DNA of 64,000 bases from Sphingomonas kyeonggiensis (lineage in GTDB: Bacteria; Pseudomonadota; Alphaproteobacteria; Sphingomonadales; Sphingomonadaceae). Positions 34,853 to 43,550 of this stretch are shown one piece after another (the stretch's first letter is position 1; every line of letters begins with the position of its first letter). The notes beneath the pieces were generated by a model. The model was given only the letters and a program-made list of their open reading frames with translations, searched no databases and was not told the origin of the DNA. Made by a program: the position numbers and the translations under genes. The stretch lies in assembly GCF_014196745.1 (NCBI RefSeq), contig NZ_JACIEH010000003.1:62001-126000 (forward strand), written 5' to 3'.

Positions 34853-35016
34853 CGCCGATTCGCGCCCGCCCCGATGCGCGGAAGTTTACGAAGTTTATGG
34901 CACGGGGCCCCTGTTCTCCCCTCCCCCGCAAGGGATCGCGGCGGACGCAATCGGTGCGGAAGAGGACAGGAGCTCGCATCCACCAGTATGGAGCAGGCGA
35001 AATCCTACATTGCAAG
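34853..35016. repeat. ~165-bp dispersed intergenic repeat, copy A
   Basis: Begins CCGATTCG, continues GATGCGCGGAAGTTTACGAA, and ends with the 23-bp motif CAGGCGAAATCCTACATTGC plus AAG (34994-35016). The whole unit recurs at 53722-53884 with a more variable centre. Its short reading frames in either direction differ between copies, so I do not count them as genes. It lies between the exporter start and the M23 gene stop. Confidence 0.8.
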
Positions 35017-35066
35017 TTCGGGCATAGCGGGTTCCACGGATCGCATGCGTCGAACGCGGATGCGCC

Positions 35067-36542
35067 TCAGTCCTCGGCGTCCTTCACCGCGCCATGGCCG
35101 ACGGGCACCGAGAGCAGCCGGTTGAGCTGCGCCTTGAACTCGCCGAGATCGCCGCCGGTGAGCTGCTGGGTCGAGGTGAACGACACCGAGCGCGGGTTCA
35201 CCGCCATGCCGTTGCGGTACAGCTCATAGTGGAGGTGCGGGCCGGTCGAAAGGCCGGTATTGCCCACCGCGCCGATCCGCTGGCCGCGACGCACCGTCTC
35301 GCCATTGCGGACGAAGATACGGCTGAGATGGCCATAGCCGGTGCCATAGCCATTGCCGTGCGTGACCTTGATGAAGTTGCCATAGCCGCTGCTGCGGCCG
35401 GCGAACTGGACGACGCCGTCGCTGGCAGCGAACACCGGCGAGCCCCAAGGCGCAGCGATATCGACGCCCTTGTGCATGCGGGTATAGCCGAGGATCGGGT
35501 GGCGGCGCATGCCGAAGCCCGAGGAAAAGCGGCCATTGGCCGGCATCGCCATCGCGCCGGTCGAGTTGCCCTTGCCGGCACCATCGAACCAGGTGGTCTT
35601 GCCGCCTTGCTCGAACGGCGCGAGCTGCACCTTGCTCGCGCAGCCGCTGACGCCGGCGTACATCAGGCTGCCGAGCTGCACTTCGCCGGTCTCGGCGCGC
35701 GCCTGGCCGACGATGATGTCGAACCTGCAGTCCGACCCCAGCCGCGAGACGGGCGTGCGGGTGGCGAGCGTGCGGATATAGCTCTCGACCGCCTTGGCCG
35801 GAGCGCCGGCGGCGCGGGCGGAGCGATAGAGCGAGGAGCCGATCGTGCCCTGGATGCGCAGCGGCGTCCGGTCGATCGCGATCGGGATCTGCTTGAGATC
35901 GAGCGCGCCGCCATTGCGGGCGACTTCGAGCTTGAGGTCGAAGCGCGCGCGCATCTCGAGCTTCTCGAGCGGGCGCGGCTGCGATTTGTCGACGCGGCGG
36001 CCGAGCGTGTAGTCGAGCAGGGTACCGGGCTGGAGGTCGCCGCTCGCCACTGCCTTGGTGACCAGCTGCTCGACCATGTTCGCGTCGGTCTTGCCCACAC
36101 CCGAGCGCAGCAGCGAACCGAGCAGCGAGCCGGTATATTTGGTCGAGCCTTCGAGGATCGGGCGCTCCGGCGTGTCGCTCAGCGGCGCGACGAGATTGGT
36201 CGCGGCCAGGCGCGCACCGGTGCCCGAACCCATGCCGATCGGCTTGATCGCCTGGGCCTGGGTCGCGTCGAACTCGGCACCGGAAACCGGCGCGGGGACG
36301 GTGCCGTAGATCGGGTTCTCGAAGCCGGGCGCGAGGAGCAGGGTAGCGGTGATCAGCCCGACACAGGTCGCGGCGCCGCGATACCAGGTCAGCGTGCCGA
36401 TGCGCGAGCCGAGATCGGGGGCGAATTCGAAGTCGGCCAAGCGCTCGCTCAACCGGGCGGAGAAGCCACGCGCAGGGGCCGCGGCGCGTGCCGATGCGGC
36501 TCCGCCCGTCAGGCCCTCTCCATGGTCACTCCGCAAATACAA
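35067..36542 (-). CDS. M23-family peptidoglycan endopeptidase
   Basis: A membrane-anchored LytM/M23 zinc peptidase that cuts peptide cross-links in the cell wall. N-terminal helix around TCVGLITATLLLAPG, then a long linker domain (SLYRSARAAGAPAKAVESYI), then the M23 domain: SGFGMRRHPILGYTRMHKGVD (metal His and Asp) and GPHLHYELYRNG (metal His), so it looks catalytically competent. The start is uncertain. TTG 36542 gives 491 residues and fits related proteins in my recollection; the frame stays open to 36854. A perfect CtrA-type site lies 81 bp upstream, which suggests cell-cycle control (inference). Confidence 0.88.
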   Translation of the reverse strand: MYLRSDHGEGLTGGAASARAAAPARGFSARLSERLADFEFAPDLGSRIGTLTWYRGAATCVGLITATLLLAPGFENPIYGTVPAPVSGAEFDATQAQAIKPIGMGSGTGARLAATNLVAPLSDTPERPILEGSTKYTGSLLGSLLRSGVGKTDANMVEQLVTKAVASGDLQPGTLLDYTLGRRVDKSQPRPLEKLEMRARFDLKLEVARNGGALDLKQIPIAIDRTPLRIQGTIGSSLYRSARAAGAPAKAVESYIRTLATRTPVSRLGSDCRFDIIVGQARAETGEVQLGSLMYAGVSGCASKVQLAPFEQGGKTTWFDGAGKGNSTGAMAMPANGRFSSGFGMRRHPILGYTRMHKGVDIAAPWGSPVFAASDGVVQFAGRSSGYGNFIKVTHGNGYGTGYGHLSRIFVRNGETVRRGQRIGAVGNTGLSTGPHLHYELYRNGMAVNPRSVSFTSTQQLTGGDLGEFKAQLNRLLSVPVGHGAVKDAED

Positions 36543-36622
36543 GGCGCAACGCCCCCCAAAAGGTCGTCGATGTCGTGCCGTAAACCCCCGGCTACCGACA
36601 TAATCACTCTGCAAGGCAGGGC

Positions 36623-36637
36623 TTAAAGTCAAATTAA
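36623..36637. promoter_or_regulatory. Perfect CtrA-type site TTAA-N7-TTAA
   Basis: TTAA at 36623-36626 and 36634-36637 are separated by exactly seven bases, the consensus of the alphaproteobacterial master regulator CtrA. It sits between the divergent M23 peptidase (start 36542) and helicase (start 36796) genes. GANTC sites at 36655, 36737 and 36770 add possible methylation control. Confidence 0.55.
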
Positions 36638-36795
36638 GTACCCGGTCTGGGGCCGACTCGTGCGGCGAGTTGTGCCGGCTCGCCGATGAAGCGAAGCTCT
36701 CAGCATATTCGTGAGTAATTCCAACATGGTTAAGGCGAATCACCAATCCGGGGGAGTTGCTTAAGGGCTGACTCGGAACGATCTTGGGAACTGCA

Positions 36796-39288
36796 ATGAG
36801 TCGTTTCGCGCGTTCCGAGATCACCGCCGTGCTGGGCCCGACCAACACCGGCAAGACGCACCTGGCAGTGGAGCGGATGGCGGGTCATGCCAGTGGCATG
36901 ATCGGCTTCCCGCTGCGGCTGCTGGCGCGCGAAGTCTATGATCGCGTTGTGAAAATGAAGGGCAGCGACGCCGAGGTCGCGCTGATCACCGGCGAGGAGA
37001 AGATCTGCCCGCCCAAGGCGCGCTGGTTCCTGTGTACCGCCGAATCGATGCCGCTGGAGCGCGAGGTCGCGTTCGTCGGACTGGACGAGGCGCAGCTCGG
37101 CGCCGATCCCGAGCGCGGCCATGTCTTCACCGACCGGCTGCTGCGCGCCCGCGGCCGCGAGGAGACGATGATCCTCGGCTCGGATTCGCTGAAGCCGATG
37201 CTCAAGGCGCTGGTGCCCGAGGCGGAGGTGATCGGCCGGCCGCGCTTCTCGACCTTGAGCTATGCCGGCGCCAAGAAGCTTTCCCGCCTGCCCCGCCGCT
37301 CGGCGATCGTCGCGTTCAGCGCCGAGGAAGTCTATGCGGTGGCCGAGGCCCTGCGGCGCCTCCGGGGCGGCGCGGCGGTGGTGATGGGCGCGCTGTCCCC
37401 GCGCACCCGCAACGCCCAGGTCGCGATGTTCCAGGCCGGCGAGGTCGATTATCTCGTCGCCACCGATGCGATCGGCATGGGGCTCAACATGGACGTGCAC
37501 CATGTCGCCTTCGCCTCGCTCACCAAGTTCGACGGGCGCCGCCAGCGCCGGCTGACCATCGCCGAGATGGCGCAGATCGCCGGCCGCGCCGGGCGCCACC
37601 AGCGGGACGGCACCTTCGGCGCGCTGCACGAGGAGGGTCCCGGCGCCTTCACGCCGGAGGAAGTGCTGGCGATCGAGGCGCACCGGGTGCCGCCGCTCGA
37701 AAAGCTGTTCTGGCGCCAGGGCGAACCGGATTTCGGCAGCGTCGAGGCGCTGATCGCCAGCCTGGAGGCCAAGCCGCACAGCGAGGTGCTGCGCGCCGCC
37801 CCCGAAGCGGTCGACCTCTCGGTGCTCAAGCGCCTGTCCGAGGAGGATTGGGTTCGCCAGCGGGTGCGCTCGCCGGCGATGGTCAAGCGGCTCTGGGCGG
37901 CGTGCGGCCTGCCCGATTTCCGCAAGCTCGGCGCCGAGCCGCACAGTCGCTTCGTCGGCCGCCTGTTCGGGCATCTCTCCGAAGGACGCGGCCATGTTCC
38001 GCACCAATGGTTCGCCGACGAGATCCAGCGGCTCGACAATATGGGCGGCGATGTCGAGACGCTCGCCGGGCGCATCGCGGCGGCGCGCAGCTGGGCCTAT
38101 ATCGCCCACCGCGCCGACTGGCTGGAGGACCCGATACACTGGGCCGAACGGACCCGCGCGGTGGAGGAGAAGCTCTCCGACGCGCTCCACGCCAGCCTCA
38201 CCCAGCGCTTCGTCGACAAGCGCACCACCGTGCTGCTCCGCCAGATCGGCGCCGATGCCTCGAACCTGCCTGTCGAGATCGGGCCGGAAGGCGAAGTTAC
38301 GGTCGAGGAGCATGCGCTCGGCACGCTCACCGGCTTCCGTTTCTCGGTGGCGCCCGAGGCGCGGGCCTCGGACAAGCGCATGCTGCTCGCCGCCGCCGAG
38401 AAGCGGCTCGGCAAGGAGTATCGCAAGCGCGGCCAGGCGCTGATCGACGCGCCCGACACGGACATCGCGCTCGTCGGCGCGGTGCTTAGCTGGAACGGCG
38501 TGGCGGTGGCCGCGCTGGAGCCCGGCCCCAATATCGCCCGTCCGCGCATCCGGCTCGACCGTTCGCTCGACGTGCTCGAACCCCAGGCCAAGGCCGCCGT
38601 GCAGGCCCGGGTCGAGCGCTGGTTCGCCGACCAGATCGGCAGGCACCTCACCGTGCTGGGCAAGCTCGACGAGGCGACGCGCGACCCGCAGGCCGGCTCG
38701 CCGCTGCGTGCACTCGCCGCCGCGCTGCTCGAGGCGGGCGGGCTGCTGCCGCGCCGCGCCGCCGCGACGCTGCTCGAGGCGCTCGACACGCCGGCACGCC
38801 AGCGGCTGCGCAAGCTCGGCATCACCATCGGCACGCTCGACATCTTCGCCCCCGCCCTGCTCAAGCCTGCCGCGGCACGCTGGCGACGCGAGCTGATGGG
38901 CCTGGCCGAAGCGCCGCGCGAAGGTGCCACCGTGCTGCCGCGCGGCACGCCGGGCGCCGACTTGCCGCACGGCTATCGTCCGCTCGGCGCGCAGGCGGTG
39001 CGGGTCGACCTGGTCGAGCGGATCGCCCGCGCCGCGCATGACAGCCGCGCCAAGGAGAACAAGGGGGGCCGCAAGCCCTTCACCCCCGATCCGGCGCTCG
39101 CCACGTCGATGGGACTTACGCCCGAGACGCTGGCGCGACTGATGGCGCAGCTCGGCTTCCGCACCGCCCGGGGCATGGACGGCGAGCCGCAGCGCTGGAT
39201 CTGGCAGGGCCTGGTCGCGCCGCCCAAGCCCAAGGCGCCGCCGCGCGACAATGCCTTTGCGGTGCTCGCGGAGCTGAAACATGGCTGA
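36796..39288 (+). CDS. SUV3-like DExH RNA helicase
   Basis: An 830-residue helicase resembling mitochondrial SUV3, an RNA-degradosome helicase. Walker A GPTNTGKTHLAVERM near residue 14, motif II VGLDEAQLGADPERG, a second RecA domain with VATDAIGMGLNMDV, and motif VI QIAGRAGRHQ. A long C-terminal region has no motif I can name. The start is ATG 36796. It is followed by an S4-domain gene overlapping by 8 bp, then fdxA and carD; this order recurs in alphaproteobacteria. It is divergent from the M23 peptidase gene. Confidence 0.88.
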   Translation: MSRFARSEITAVLGPTNTGKTHLAVERMAGHASGMIGFPLRLLAREVYDRVVKMKGSDAEVALITGEEKICPPKARWFLCTAESMPLEREVAFVGLDEAQLGADPERGHVFTDRLLRARGREETMILGSDSLKPMLKALVPEAEVIGRPRFSTLSYAGAKKLSRLPRRSAIVAFSAEEVYAVAEALRRLRGGAAVVMGALSPRTRNAQVAMFQAGEVDYLVATDAIGMGLNMDVHHVAFASLTKFDGRRQRRLTIAEMAQIAGRAGRHQRDGTFGALHEEGPGAFTPEEVLAIEAHRVPPLEKLFWRQGEPDFGSVEALIASLEAKPHSEVLRAAPEAVDLSVLKRLSEEDWVRQRVRSPAMVKRLWAACGLPDFRKLGAEPHSRFVGRLFGHLSEGRGHVPHQWFADEIQRLDNMGGDVETLAGRIAAARSWAYIAHRADWLEDPIHWAERTRAVEEKLSDALHASLTQRFVDKRTTVLLRQIGADASNLPVEIGPEGEVTVEEHALGTLTGFRFSVAPEARASDKRMLLAAAEKRLGKEYRKRGQALIDAPDTDIALVGAVLSWNGVAVAALEPGPNIARPRIRLDRSLDVLEPQAKAAVQARVERWFADQIGRHLTVLGKLDEATRDPQAGSPLRALAAALLEAGGLLPRRAAATLLEALDTPARQRLRKLGITIGTLDIFAPALLKPAAARWRRELMGLAEAPREGATVLPRGTPGADLPHGYRPLGAQAVRVDLVERIARAAHDSRAKENKGGRKPFTPDPALATSMGLTPETLARLMAQLGFRTARGMDGEPQRWIWQGLVAPPKPKAPPRDNAFAVLAELKHG

Positions 39289-39583
39289 GGGCGCGGCGAT
39301 GCGGATCGACCGGTTCCTCTGGTGGTCGCGCCTCGCCAAGACGCGCTCGGCGGCGCAGGCGATCGCCGAGAAGGGCACGCTGCGCATCGACGGCCGCCGC
39401 ATCGAGCGCAGCTCCGCCACGGTGCGCATCGGCTGCGTCGTCGCCTTCCCGCTCTATGGCAAGGTGCGCGTGATCCGGGTCGAGCAATTGCCGGCGCGAA
39501 GGGGCCCGCCGGCCGAAGGAAGCGCCTGTTATCAGGACCTGAGGGTGACTGAGAACGTCTCGCAGGAAGCGCCATTTGATTGA
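39281..39583 (+). CDS. S4-domain RNA-binding protein (Hsp15-like)
   Basis: A 100-residue protein whose N-terminal ~60 residues form an S4 RNA-binding domain ([35 protein letters not shown]). The arrangement matches Hsp15, which rescues stalled 50S subunits with attached peptidyl-tRNA. The C-terminus is basic ([12 protein letters not shown]). Start ATG 39281 lies inside the end of the helicase gene (8-bp overlap), so it is probably coupled to it. Confidence 0.87.
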   Translation: MAEGAAMRIDRFLWWSRLAKTRSAAQAIAEKGTLRIDGRRIERSSATVRIGCVVAFPLYGKVRVIRVEQLPARRGPPAEGSACYQDLRVTENVSQEAPFD

Positions 39584-39642
39584 CGCGGCAGTGTCACAGG
39601 CATAGCAGGACCGGCACGTTTTCGTTCCAAGGGGCCGTTTCC

Positions 39643-39981
39643 ATGACCTATGTCGTCACCGACAATTGCATCCGGTGCAAGTACATGGATTGTGTCGAAG
39701 TCTGTCCGGTCGACTGCTTCTACGAGGGCGAGAACATGCTCGTCATCAATCCGAACGAGTGCATCGACTGCGGCGTCTGCGAGCCCGAATGCCCGGCCGA
39801 GGCGATCCTGCCGGATACCGAGAACGGCCTGGAGAAGTGGCTGGAGCTCAACCGCACCTATTCCGAGTCCTGGCCGAACATCACGCAGAAGGGCGACGTA
39901 CCCGCCGATGCGGATGCCATGAAGGACGTGCAGGGCAAGTTCGAGCAGTTCTTTTCGACGGAGCCCGGTTCGGGCAGCTAG
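39643..39981 (+). CDS. fdxA: Ferredoxin FdxA (7Fe type)
   Basis: A 112-residue bacterial 7Fe ferredoxin carrying one 3Fe-4S and one 4Fe-4S cluster. Cysteine pattern: [20 protein letters not shown], then [17 protein letters not shown]. The spacing and the C-terminal extension ([17 protein letters not shown]) are typical of FdxA of proteobacteria. It carries electrons in the cytoplasm; the partner is unknown. Start ATG 39643. It sits between the S4-domain gene and carD. Confidence 0.94.
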   Translation: MTYVVTDNCIRCKYMDCVEVCPVDCFYEGENMLVINPNECIDCGVCEPECPAEAILPDTENGLEKWLELNRTYSESWPNITQKGDVPADADAMKDVQGKFEQFFSTEPGSGS

Positions 39982-40051
39982 GCTTACCCGATTTGGCGGT
40001 TACCAACGCGAAATCCACATAAACCTGCGAGAAACCGCATTTTTGCGCGGT

Positions 40052-40067
40052 CAAACGGTGACGTTTG
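40052..40067. promoter_or_regulatory. Palindrome upstream of carD
   Basis: CAAACG-GTGA-CGTTTG, perfect six-base arms around a four-base centre, 161-176 bp before the carD start. It is a candidate operator with no known owner. The rest of 39982-40227 is A+T-richer than its surroundings and probably contains the carD promoter. Confidence 0.3.
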
Positions 40068-40227
40068 GCTGGTAATTTTATTGCAAGCGTGTTAAATGGG
40101 GCGCGACGGAGGAAGACTCACCTCCGCCCGGAGAAGCAAAGAGAAGTCGCCCCGATCTGCCTGCCCTGCATTGCCGGGGTGGACGCCGAGCCCGTCGGGG
40201 CCGGTTATCACGAAAGGTTCCTCGCAC

Positions 40228-40761
40228 ATGGCTGCAAAGGCGCTGTCCTTCGATGTCGGCGATTATGTCGTTTACCCCAAGCACGGCGTTGGCCGTGTTA
40301 TCGAGCTCCAGAAATCTGAAATCGCTGGAATGCAGCTCGAGCTTTACGTTCTGCGCTTCGAAAAAGAGAAGATGACCCTGCGCGTTCCGACCAACAAGGC
40401 GGAAAGCGTCGGTATGCGCAAGCTTTCGAGCGACAAGACGCTCAGGGAAGCGCTGGAGACCCTGAAGGGCAAGCCCAAGGTGAAGCGCACCATGTGGTCG
40501 CGCCGCGCCCAGGAATATGAAGCGAAGATCAACTCGGGCGACCTGGTGTCGATCGCCGAAGTGGTCCGCGACCTGTTCCGCGCCGACGACCAGCCCGAGC
40601 AGAGCTATTCGGAGCGTCAGATCTTCGAAGCGGCCGCCAGCCGCCTCGCCCGCGAGCTCGCGGCGATGGAAGAGACCGACGAGCCGGCCGCGCTCGAGAA
40701 GATCCTCGACATCCTGCGCAAGGCTGCGGCGATCCACAACAAGGACAAGGTTCCGGCCTGA
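40228..40761 (+). CDS. carD: CarD-family transcriptional regulator
   Basis: A 177-residue RNA-polymerase-binding regulator of the CarD/CdnL family that stabilises open complexes at rRNA and growth-related promoters. An N-terminal RNAP-interaction domain (SFDVGDYVVYPKHGVGRVIE, then YVLRFEKEKMTLRVP) is followed by a helical DNA-binding part (TMWSRRAQEYEAKINSGD, VSIAEVVRDLFR). The start is ATG 40228; the frame back to 40096 lacks support. A T-tract hairpin follows the stop. Confidence 0.92.
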   Translation: MAAKALSFDVGDYVVYPKHGVGRVIELQKSEIAGMQLELYVLRFEKEKMTLRVPTNKAESVGMRKLSSDKTLREALETLKGKPKVKRTMWSRRAQEYEAKINSGDLVSIAEVVRDLFRADDQPEQSYSERQIFEAAASRLARELAAMEETDEPAALEKILDILRKAAAIHNKDKVPA

Positions 40762-40790
40762 TCCAGGTTGGCATCGAAGACCTCAGGAGA

Positions 40791-40820
40791 GGGGCGGCCT
40801 TGAAAACCGCCCCTTTTCCT
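40791..40820 (+). terminator. Rho-independent terminator of carD
   Basis: GGGGCGG (40791-40797) pairs with CCGCCCC (40807-40813), followed directly by TTTTCCTT. It starts 30 bases after the carD stop and is the clearest intrinsic terminator in the window. Confidence 0.8.
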
Positions 40821-40873
40821 TGTCTGATCGATAGTGTATTGCACAAGCAACACACATATTCGGGAGATATTCG

Positions 40874-41620
40874 ATGCGCAGCCTGATCGCCCTCGCCCTG
40901 GTGCCGCTCCTCGCCACCGGCGCCTGTCACGCCAGCTGGGAAAAGGATGGCGGCAAGGACGGTCACGACGTCAAGCCGAGCGGCGTCACCGCCAAGCGCA
41001 GCTATGACGCGACCGGCTTCACCAAGGTCGAGCTGCGCGGACCCGACGATATCGACGTGACCAGCGGCGCCCAGTTCGCGGTCAGCGCCGAAGGCGACAG
41101 CGCGGTGCTCGACGAACTGGTGGTCCAGGTAGTCGACGGCACGCTGCGCGTCACCCGCAAGGACCGCCGCGGCTTCTCGTGGAGCAGCGATGGCGATCAC
41201 GGCGTGAAGGTGCACGTCACCCTGCCCAAGCTGACCGGCGCGAGCCTGACCGGCACCGGCGACATGAAGATCGACAAGGCCGAGGGCGATTTCCGCGGCG
41301 CGGTCACCGGCACCGGCGACCTGAGCGTCGGCGCGCTCGCCGCCACCGATGCCGACCTGTCGATCACCGGCACGGGCAACATCACCGTCGCGGGCACCGC
41401 CAACCGGCTCAACGCCTCGATCAAGGGCACCGGCGACATCGATGCCACCGGCTTCACCGCCGGCAGCGCGAGCATCTCCATCCTCGGCCCGGGCAGCCTG
41501 AAGGGCAAGGTGACCGGCGGCGCCTCGATCTCGATCGCCGGCCCCGGCGATGTCGAGCTGACCGGCGGTGCGAAATGCTCGATCAGCGCGACCGGCCCGG
41601 GCGAGGCGCACTGCTCCTGA
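40874..41620 (+). CDS. DUF2807 (head GIN domain) lipoprotein
   Basis: A 248-residue protein of the DUF2807 family, which folds as a right-handed parallel beta-helix of unknown function. Signal peptide with lipobox LLATGAC (lipidated Cys near residue 18). The repeated rungs are plain: GTGDMKIDKA, GTGDLSVGAL, GTGNITVAG, GTGDIDATG. The start is ATG 40874 after CGGGAG. A second DUF2807 gene follows after 36 bp. Cell-envelope location is inferred from the signal peptide. Confidence 0.85.
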   Translation: MRSLIALALVPLLATGACHASWEKDGGKDGHDVKPSGVTAKRSYDATGFTKVELRGPDDIDVTSGAQFAVSAEGDSAVLDELVVQVVDGTLRVTRKDRRGFSWSSDGDHGVKVHVTLPKLTGASLTGTGDMKIDKAEGDFRGAVTGTGDLSVGALAATDADLSITGTGNITVAGTANRLNASIKGTGDIDATGFTAGSASISILGPGSLKGKVTGGASISIAGPGDVELTGGAKCSISATGPGEAHCS

Positions 41621-41656
41621 GCTTGCCTAAGCCGTGAAGCCGCGCGAGGGTGAGCC

Positions 41657-42364
41657 ATGCACCGGCTCGCCCTTGCCCCGCTCCTCCTGCTCCTCGGAGC
41701 CGCCGCGCCTGGCGACGAGCGGGTGGTGATGGTCACCGGCTTCGACCGGCTGCGCATCGACGGACCGTTCGCCGTGGAAGTCGCGCCGGGATCGCCCGGC
41801 GTGACGATCAGCGGCGACCGCGCGGCGATCGACGCCGTGAACGTGCGCGTCGATGCGAGCACGCTCATCCTCAACTCCGGCACGCAGAGCTGGGAGTCCG
41901 CCGCCGGTAAGATGGCGAGCGGCGCACGCATCCGCGTCACCGTGCCGGCACTACGCGTGGTGCAGACCAATGGCGGCACCCAGCTCAAGCTGGCCGAGAT
42001 GCGCGGCGACAAGCTCGACGTGGCGCAGAACGGCACCGGGCGCATCGACATCACCAGGGTCGATGCGCAGGACATCAGCCTTACCCTGGCCGGATCGGGC
42101 ACGATCGCGATCGCCGGCACCGCGATGCGCGCGCGGGTGCGGCTCTATGGATCGAGCAGCCTCGACGCCGCGGCCTTCACCACCGCCGACGCGCAGCTCG
42201 TCTCCGGCAGCAGCGGCGAACTGGCGATGACCGTGCGCTACAATGCCCGGATCAGCACGACCTCGAGCGGCGTGGTGCGCGTGCTCGGCGACGCCAAATG
42301 CGCGGTGATCGGCCAGGGCCCGGTGGAATGCGCCGATTTCGAGAAGGGCCGGGAAGCGAACTAG
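41657..42364 (+). CDS. DUF2807 (head GIN domain) periplasmic protein
   Basis: A 235-residue relative of the preceding gene, with a signal peptide (residues 1-16, no lipobox) and the same beta-helix architecture: FAVEVAPGSPGVTISGDRA, QNGTGRIDITRVDAQDISL, AGSGTIAIAGTA. The similarity in layout suggests an old tandem duplication, with the first copy lipidated and the second soluble. The function is unknown. The start is ATG 41657. It is convergent with pdeM, 10 bp apart. Confidence 0.82.
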   Translation: MHRLALAPLLLLLGAAAPGDERVVMVTGFDRLRIDGPFAVEVAPGSPGVTISGDRAAIDAVNVRVDASTLILNSGTQSWESAAGKMASGARIRVTVPALRVVQTNGGTQLKLAEMRGDKLDVAQNGTGRIDITRVDAQDISLTLAGSGTIAIAGTAMRARVRLYGSSSLDAAAFTTADAQLVSGSSGELAMTVRYNARISTTSSGVVRVLGDAKCAVIGQGPVECADFEKGREAN

Positions 42365-42374
42365 ACAGGGCCGG

Positions 42375-43037
42375 TCAGGCGGCGAGCGGGAAGCGGAGCA
42401 GCCGATCCTCGAGCGCGACCAGTGCCTGGGCCTTGCGCCCCACCGCGCGGACGATCTCCGGGTGATGCGCGTCGAGCCCGCCGGTGAGCGCGCCGAACGC
42501 CGGCAGGATCAGCTTGGTCGCCGACGCGACGAAGCAGCGCCGCGCAACCTGACGCCCGCGGACGCGCAGGCGGAGCTTGGGATGGAAATGACCCGAAAGC
42601 TCAGGACGCGGATCGCCGGGTTCGGCCTCGTGGCGCAGCACCAGCCCATCGACCTCGGCCTCTTCCAGGATCGTACCGCCACAAGGATCGACCAGCAGGC
42701 TGTCGTGATTGCCGGTGATCCAGCGCCAGTCGAGCCGGGCGGTGAGATCGGTGAGCAGCGCCCGGGCATCGCCGGGCAACCGCTCGCACCCTTCGGAATC
42801 GTGGAAGCTGTCGCCCAGGCACCAGAGCTCGCGCGCCCGGGTGCGCTCGGCGAGCGCCGCCACCGCCTGCAGCGTCGCGATCGAATCATAGGGCGGCAGC
42901 ATCTGGCCGCGCTGGGCGAACCAGCTGCCCTTCTCGAAATGCAGGTCCGCGACGAGGAGTGCCTCGCGCGCCGGCCAGTAGAGCGCGCCTTCGGGCAGCG
43001 CCATCAGTTCATGGCCAGCGAACGAAAGGGGAACCAT
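42375..43037 (-). CDS. pdeM: PdeM-like metallophosphoesterase
   Basis: A 220-residue calcineurin-type phosphoesterase of the group annotated as ligase-associated DNA damage response endonuclease PdeM. Metal motifs: VADLHFEKGSWFA (DxH), CLGDSFHD (GDxxHD), ITGNHDSL (GNHD) and LSGHFHPKLRL (GHxH). The start is ATG 43037; frames further upstream are shadows. Its usual partners (Lhr helicase, ligase, exonuclease) are not in the window. A small lipoprotein gene lies 31 bp upstream on the same strand. Confidence 0.85.
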   Translation of the reverse strand: MVPLSFAGHELMALPEGALYWPAREALLVADLHFEKGSWFAQRGQMLPPYDSIATLQAVAALAERTRARELWCLGDSFHDSEGCERLPGDARALLTDLTARLDWRWITGNHDSLLVDPCGGTILEEAEVDGLVLRHEAEPGDPRPELSGHFHPKLRLRVRGRQVARRCFVASATKLILPAFGALTGGLDAHHPEIVRAVGRKAQALVALEDRLLRFPLAA

Positions 43038-43068
43038 GCCCCCGCTATCGGCCGCCGCGCCCGCGCCG

Positions 43069-43509
43069 TCAACAGCGCAGCATCGGCACCTTGCGGCCCT
43101 GATAGGTGATCGTGCCGTGATCCTTGTCGATCTGGGCGATCGTGTAGCTGCGCGTCTCGGGCGGGTTGACCTTGTCGGTGCCATCGGCGGCACTGTCATA
43201 GCGCTCGCGGATCGTCTCGGTGACGGTGTCGCCGGCCAGCGCCCAGCTGCCGGTCTCGCCGCTATTGTCGAGCGCGCCGTCCGCGGCATAGTGCGCGATG
43301 AAATCGCTGGCGCAGCTGTTCTCGAACGACCAGCTGCCGACCAGCCAGGCCTGAAGCGGTGCGGCCGGGCCGGCGGGCCTGGGCACGGCGGCAACGGGCC
43401 GGACCTCGCTCGCCTGGGCCTTCTGCACCGGCTTCACGGGCCCCTGGTTGCACCCCGCCAACGCCGCGCAACCGATCAAAGCTGCGATGATATGAGCCCC
43501 TGTCCGCAT
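43069..43509 (-). CDS. Small lipoprotein of unknown function
   Basis: A 146-residue protein with a lipoprotein signal peptide (lipobox LAGC, Cys20), a Pro/Ala linker, and a compact C-terminal domain starting LVGSWSFENSCASDFIAHY. This resembles small lipocalin-like 'W-s-fE-C-a-d' domains seen in alphaproteobacterial envelope proteins. No function is assigned. Start ATG 43509. It lies between the M20 peptidase and pdeM on the minus strand, with gaps of 41 and 31 bp, possibly one transcript. Confidence 0.65.
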   Translation of the reverse strand: MRTGAHIIAALIGCAALAGCNQGPVKPVQKAQASEVRPVAAVPRPAGPAAPLQAWLVGSWSFENSCASDFIAHYAADGALDNSGETGSWALAGDTVTETIRERYDSAADGTDKVNPPETRSYTIAQIDKDHGTITYQGRKVPMLRC

Positions 43510-43550
43510 GGCCCGAACCTAGCCGAGATGGCCGATTCGGGCCAGTGCGA

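Noticed and set aside
33081..35015. Single 644-codon frame covering the TIGR02186 gene, the exporter region and repeat copy A
   Set aside because: Only the last 253 codons make family sense; the rest is a shadow of the exporter gene and the repeat.
34753..35229. Short frames inside the ~165-bp repeats that look like small proteins
   Set aside because: The frames diverge between the two copies apart from the conserved nucleotide blocks, so DNA or RNA rather than protein seems to be conserved.
40000..40020. GCGAAATCCACAT near 40008 as a fifth copy of the 23-bp motif
   Set aside because: It matches only the GCGAAATCC and ACAT parts with a one-base deletion and diverges afterwards.
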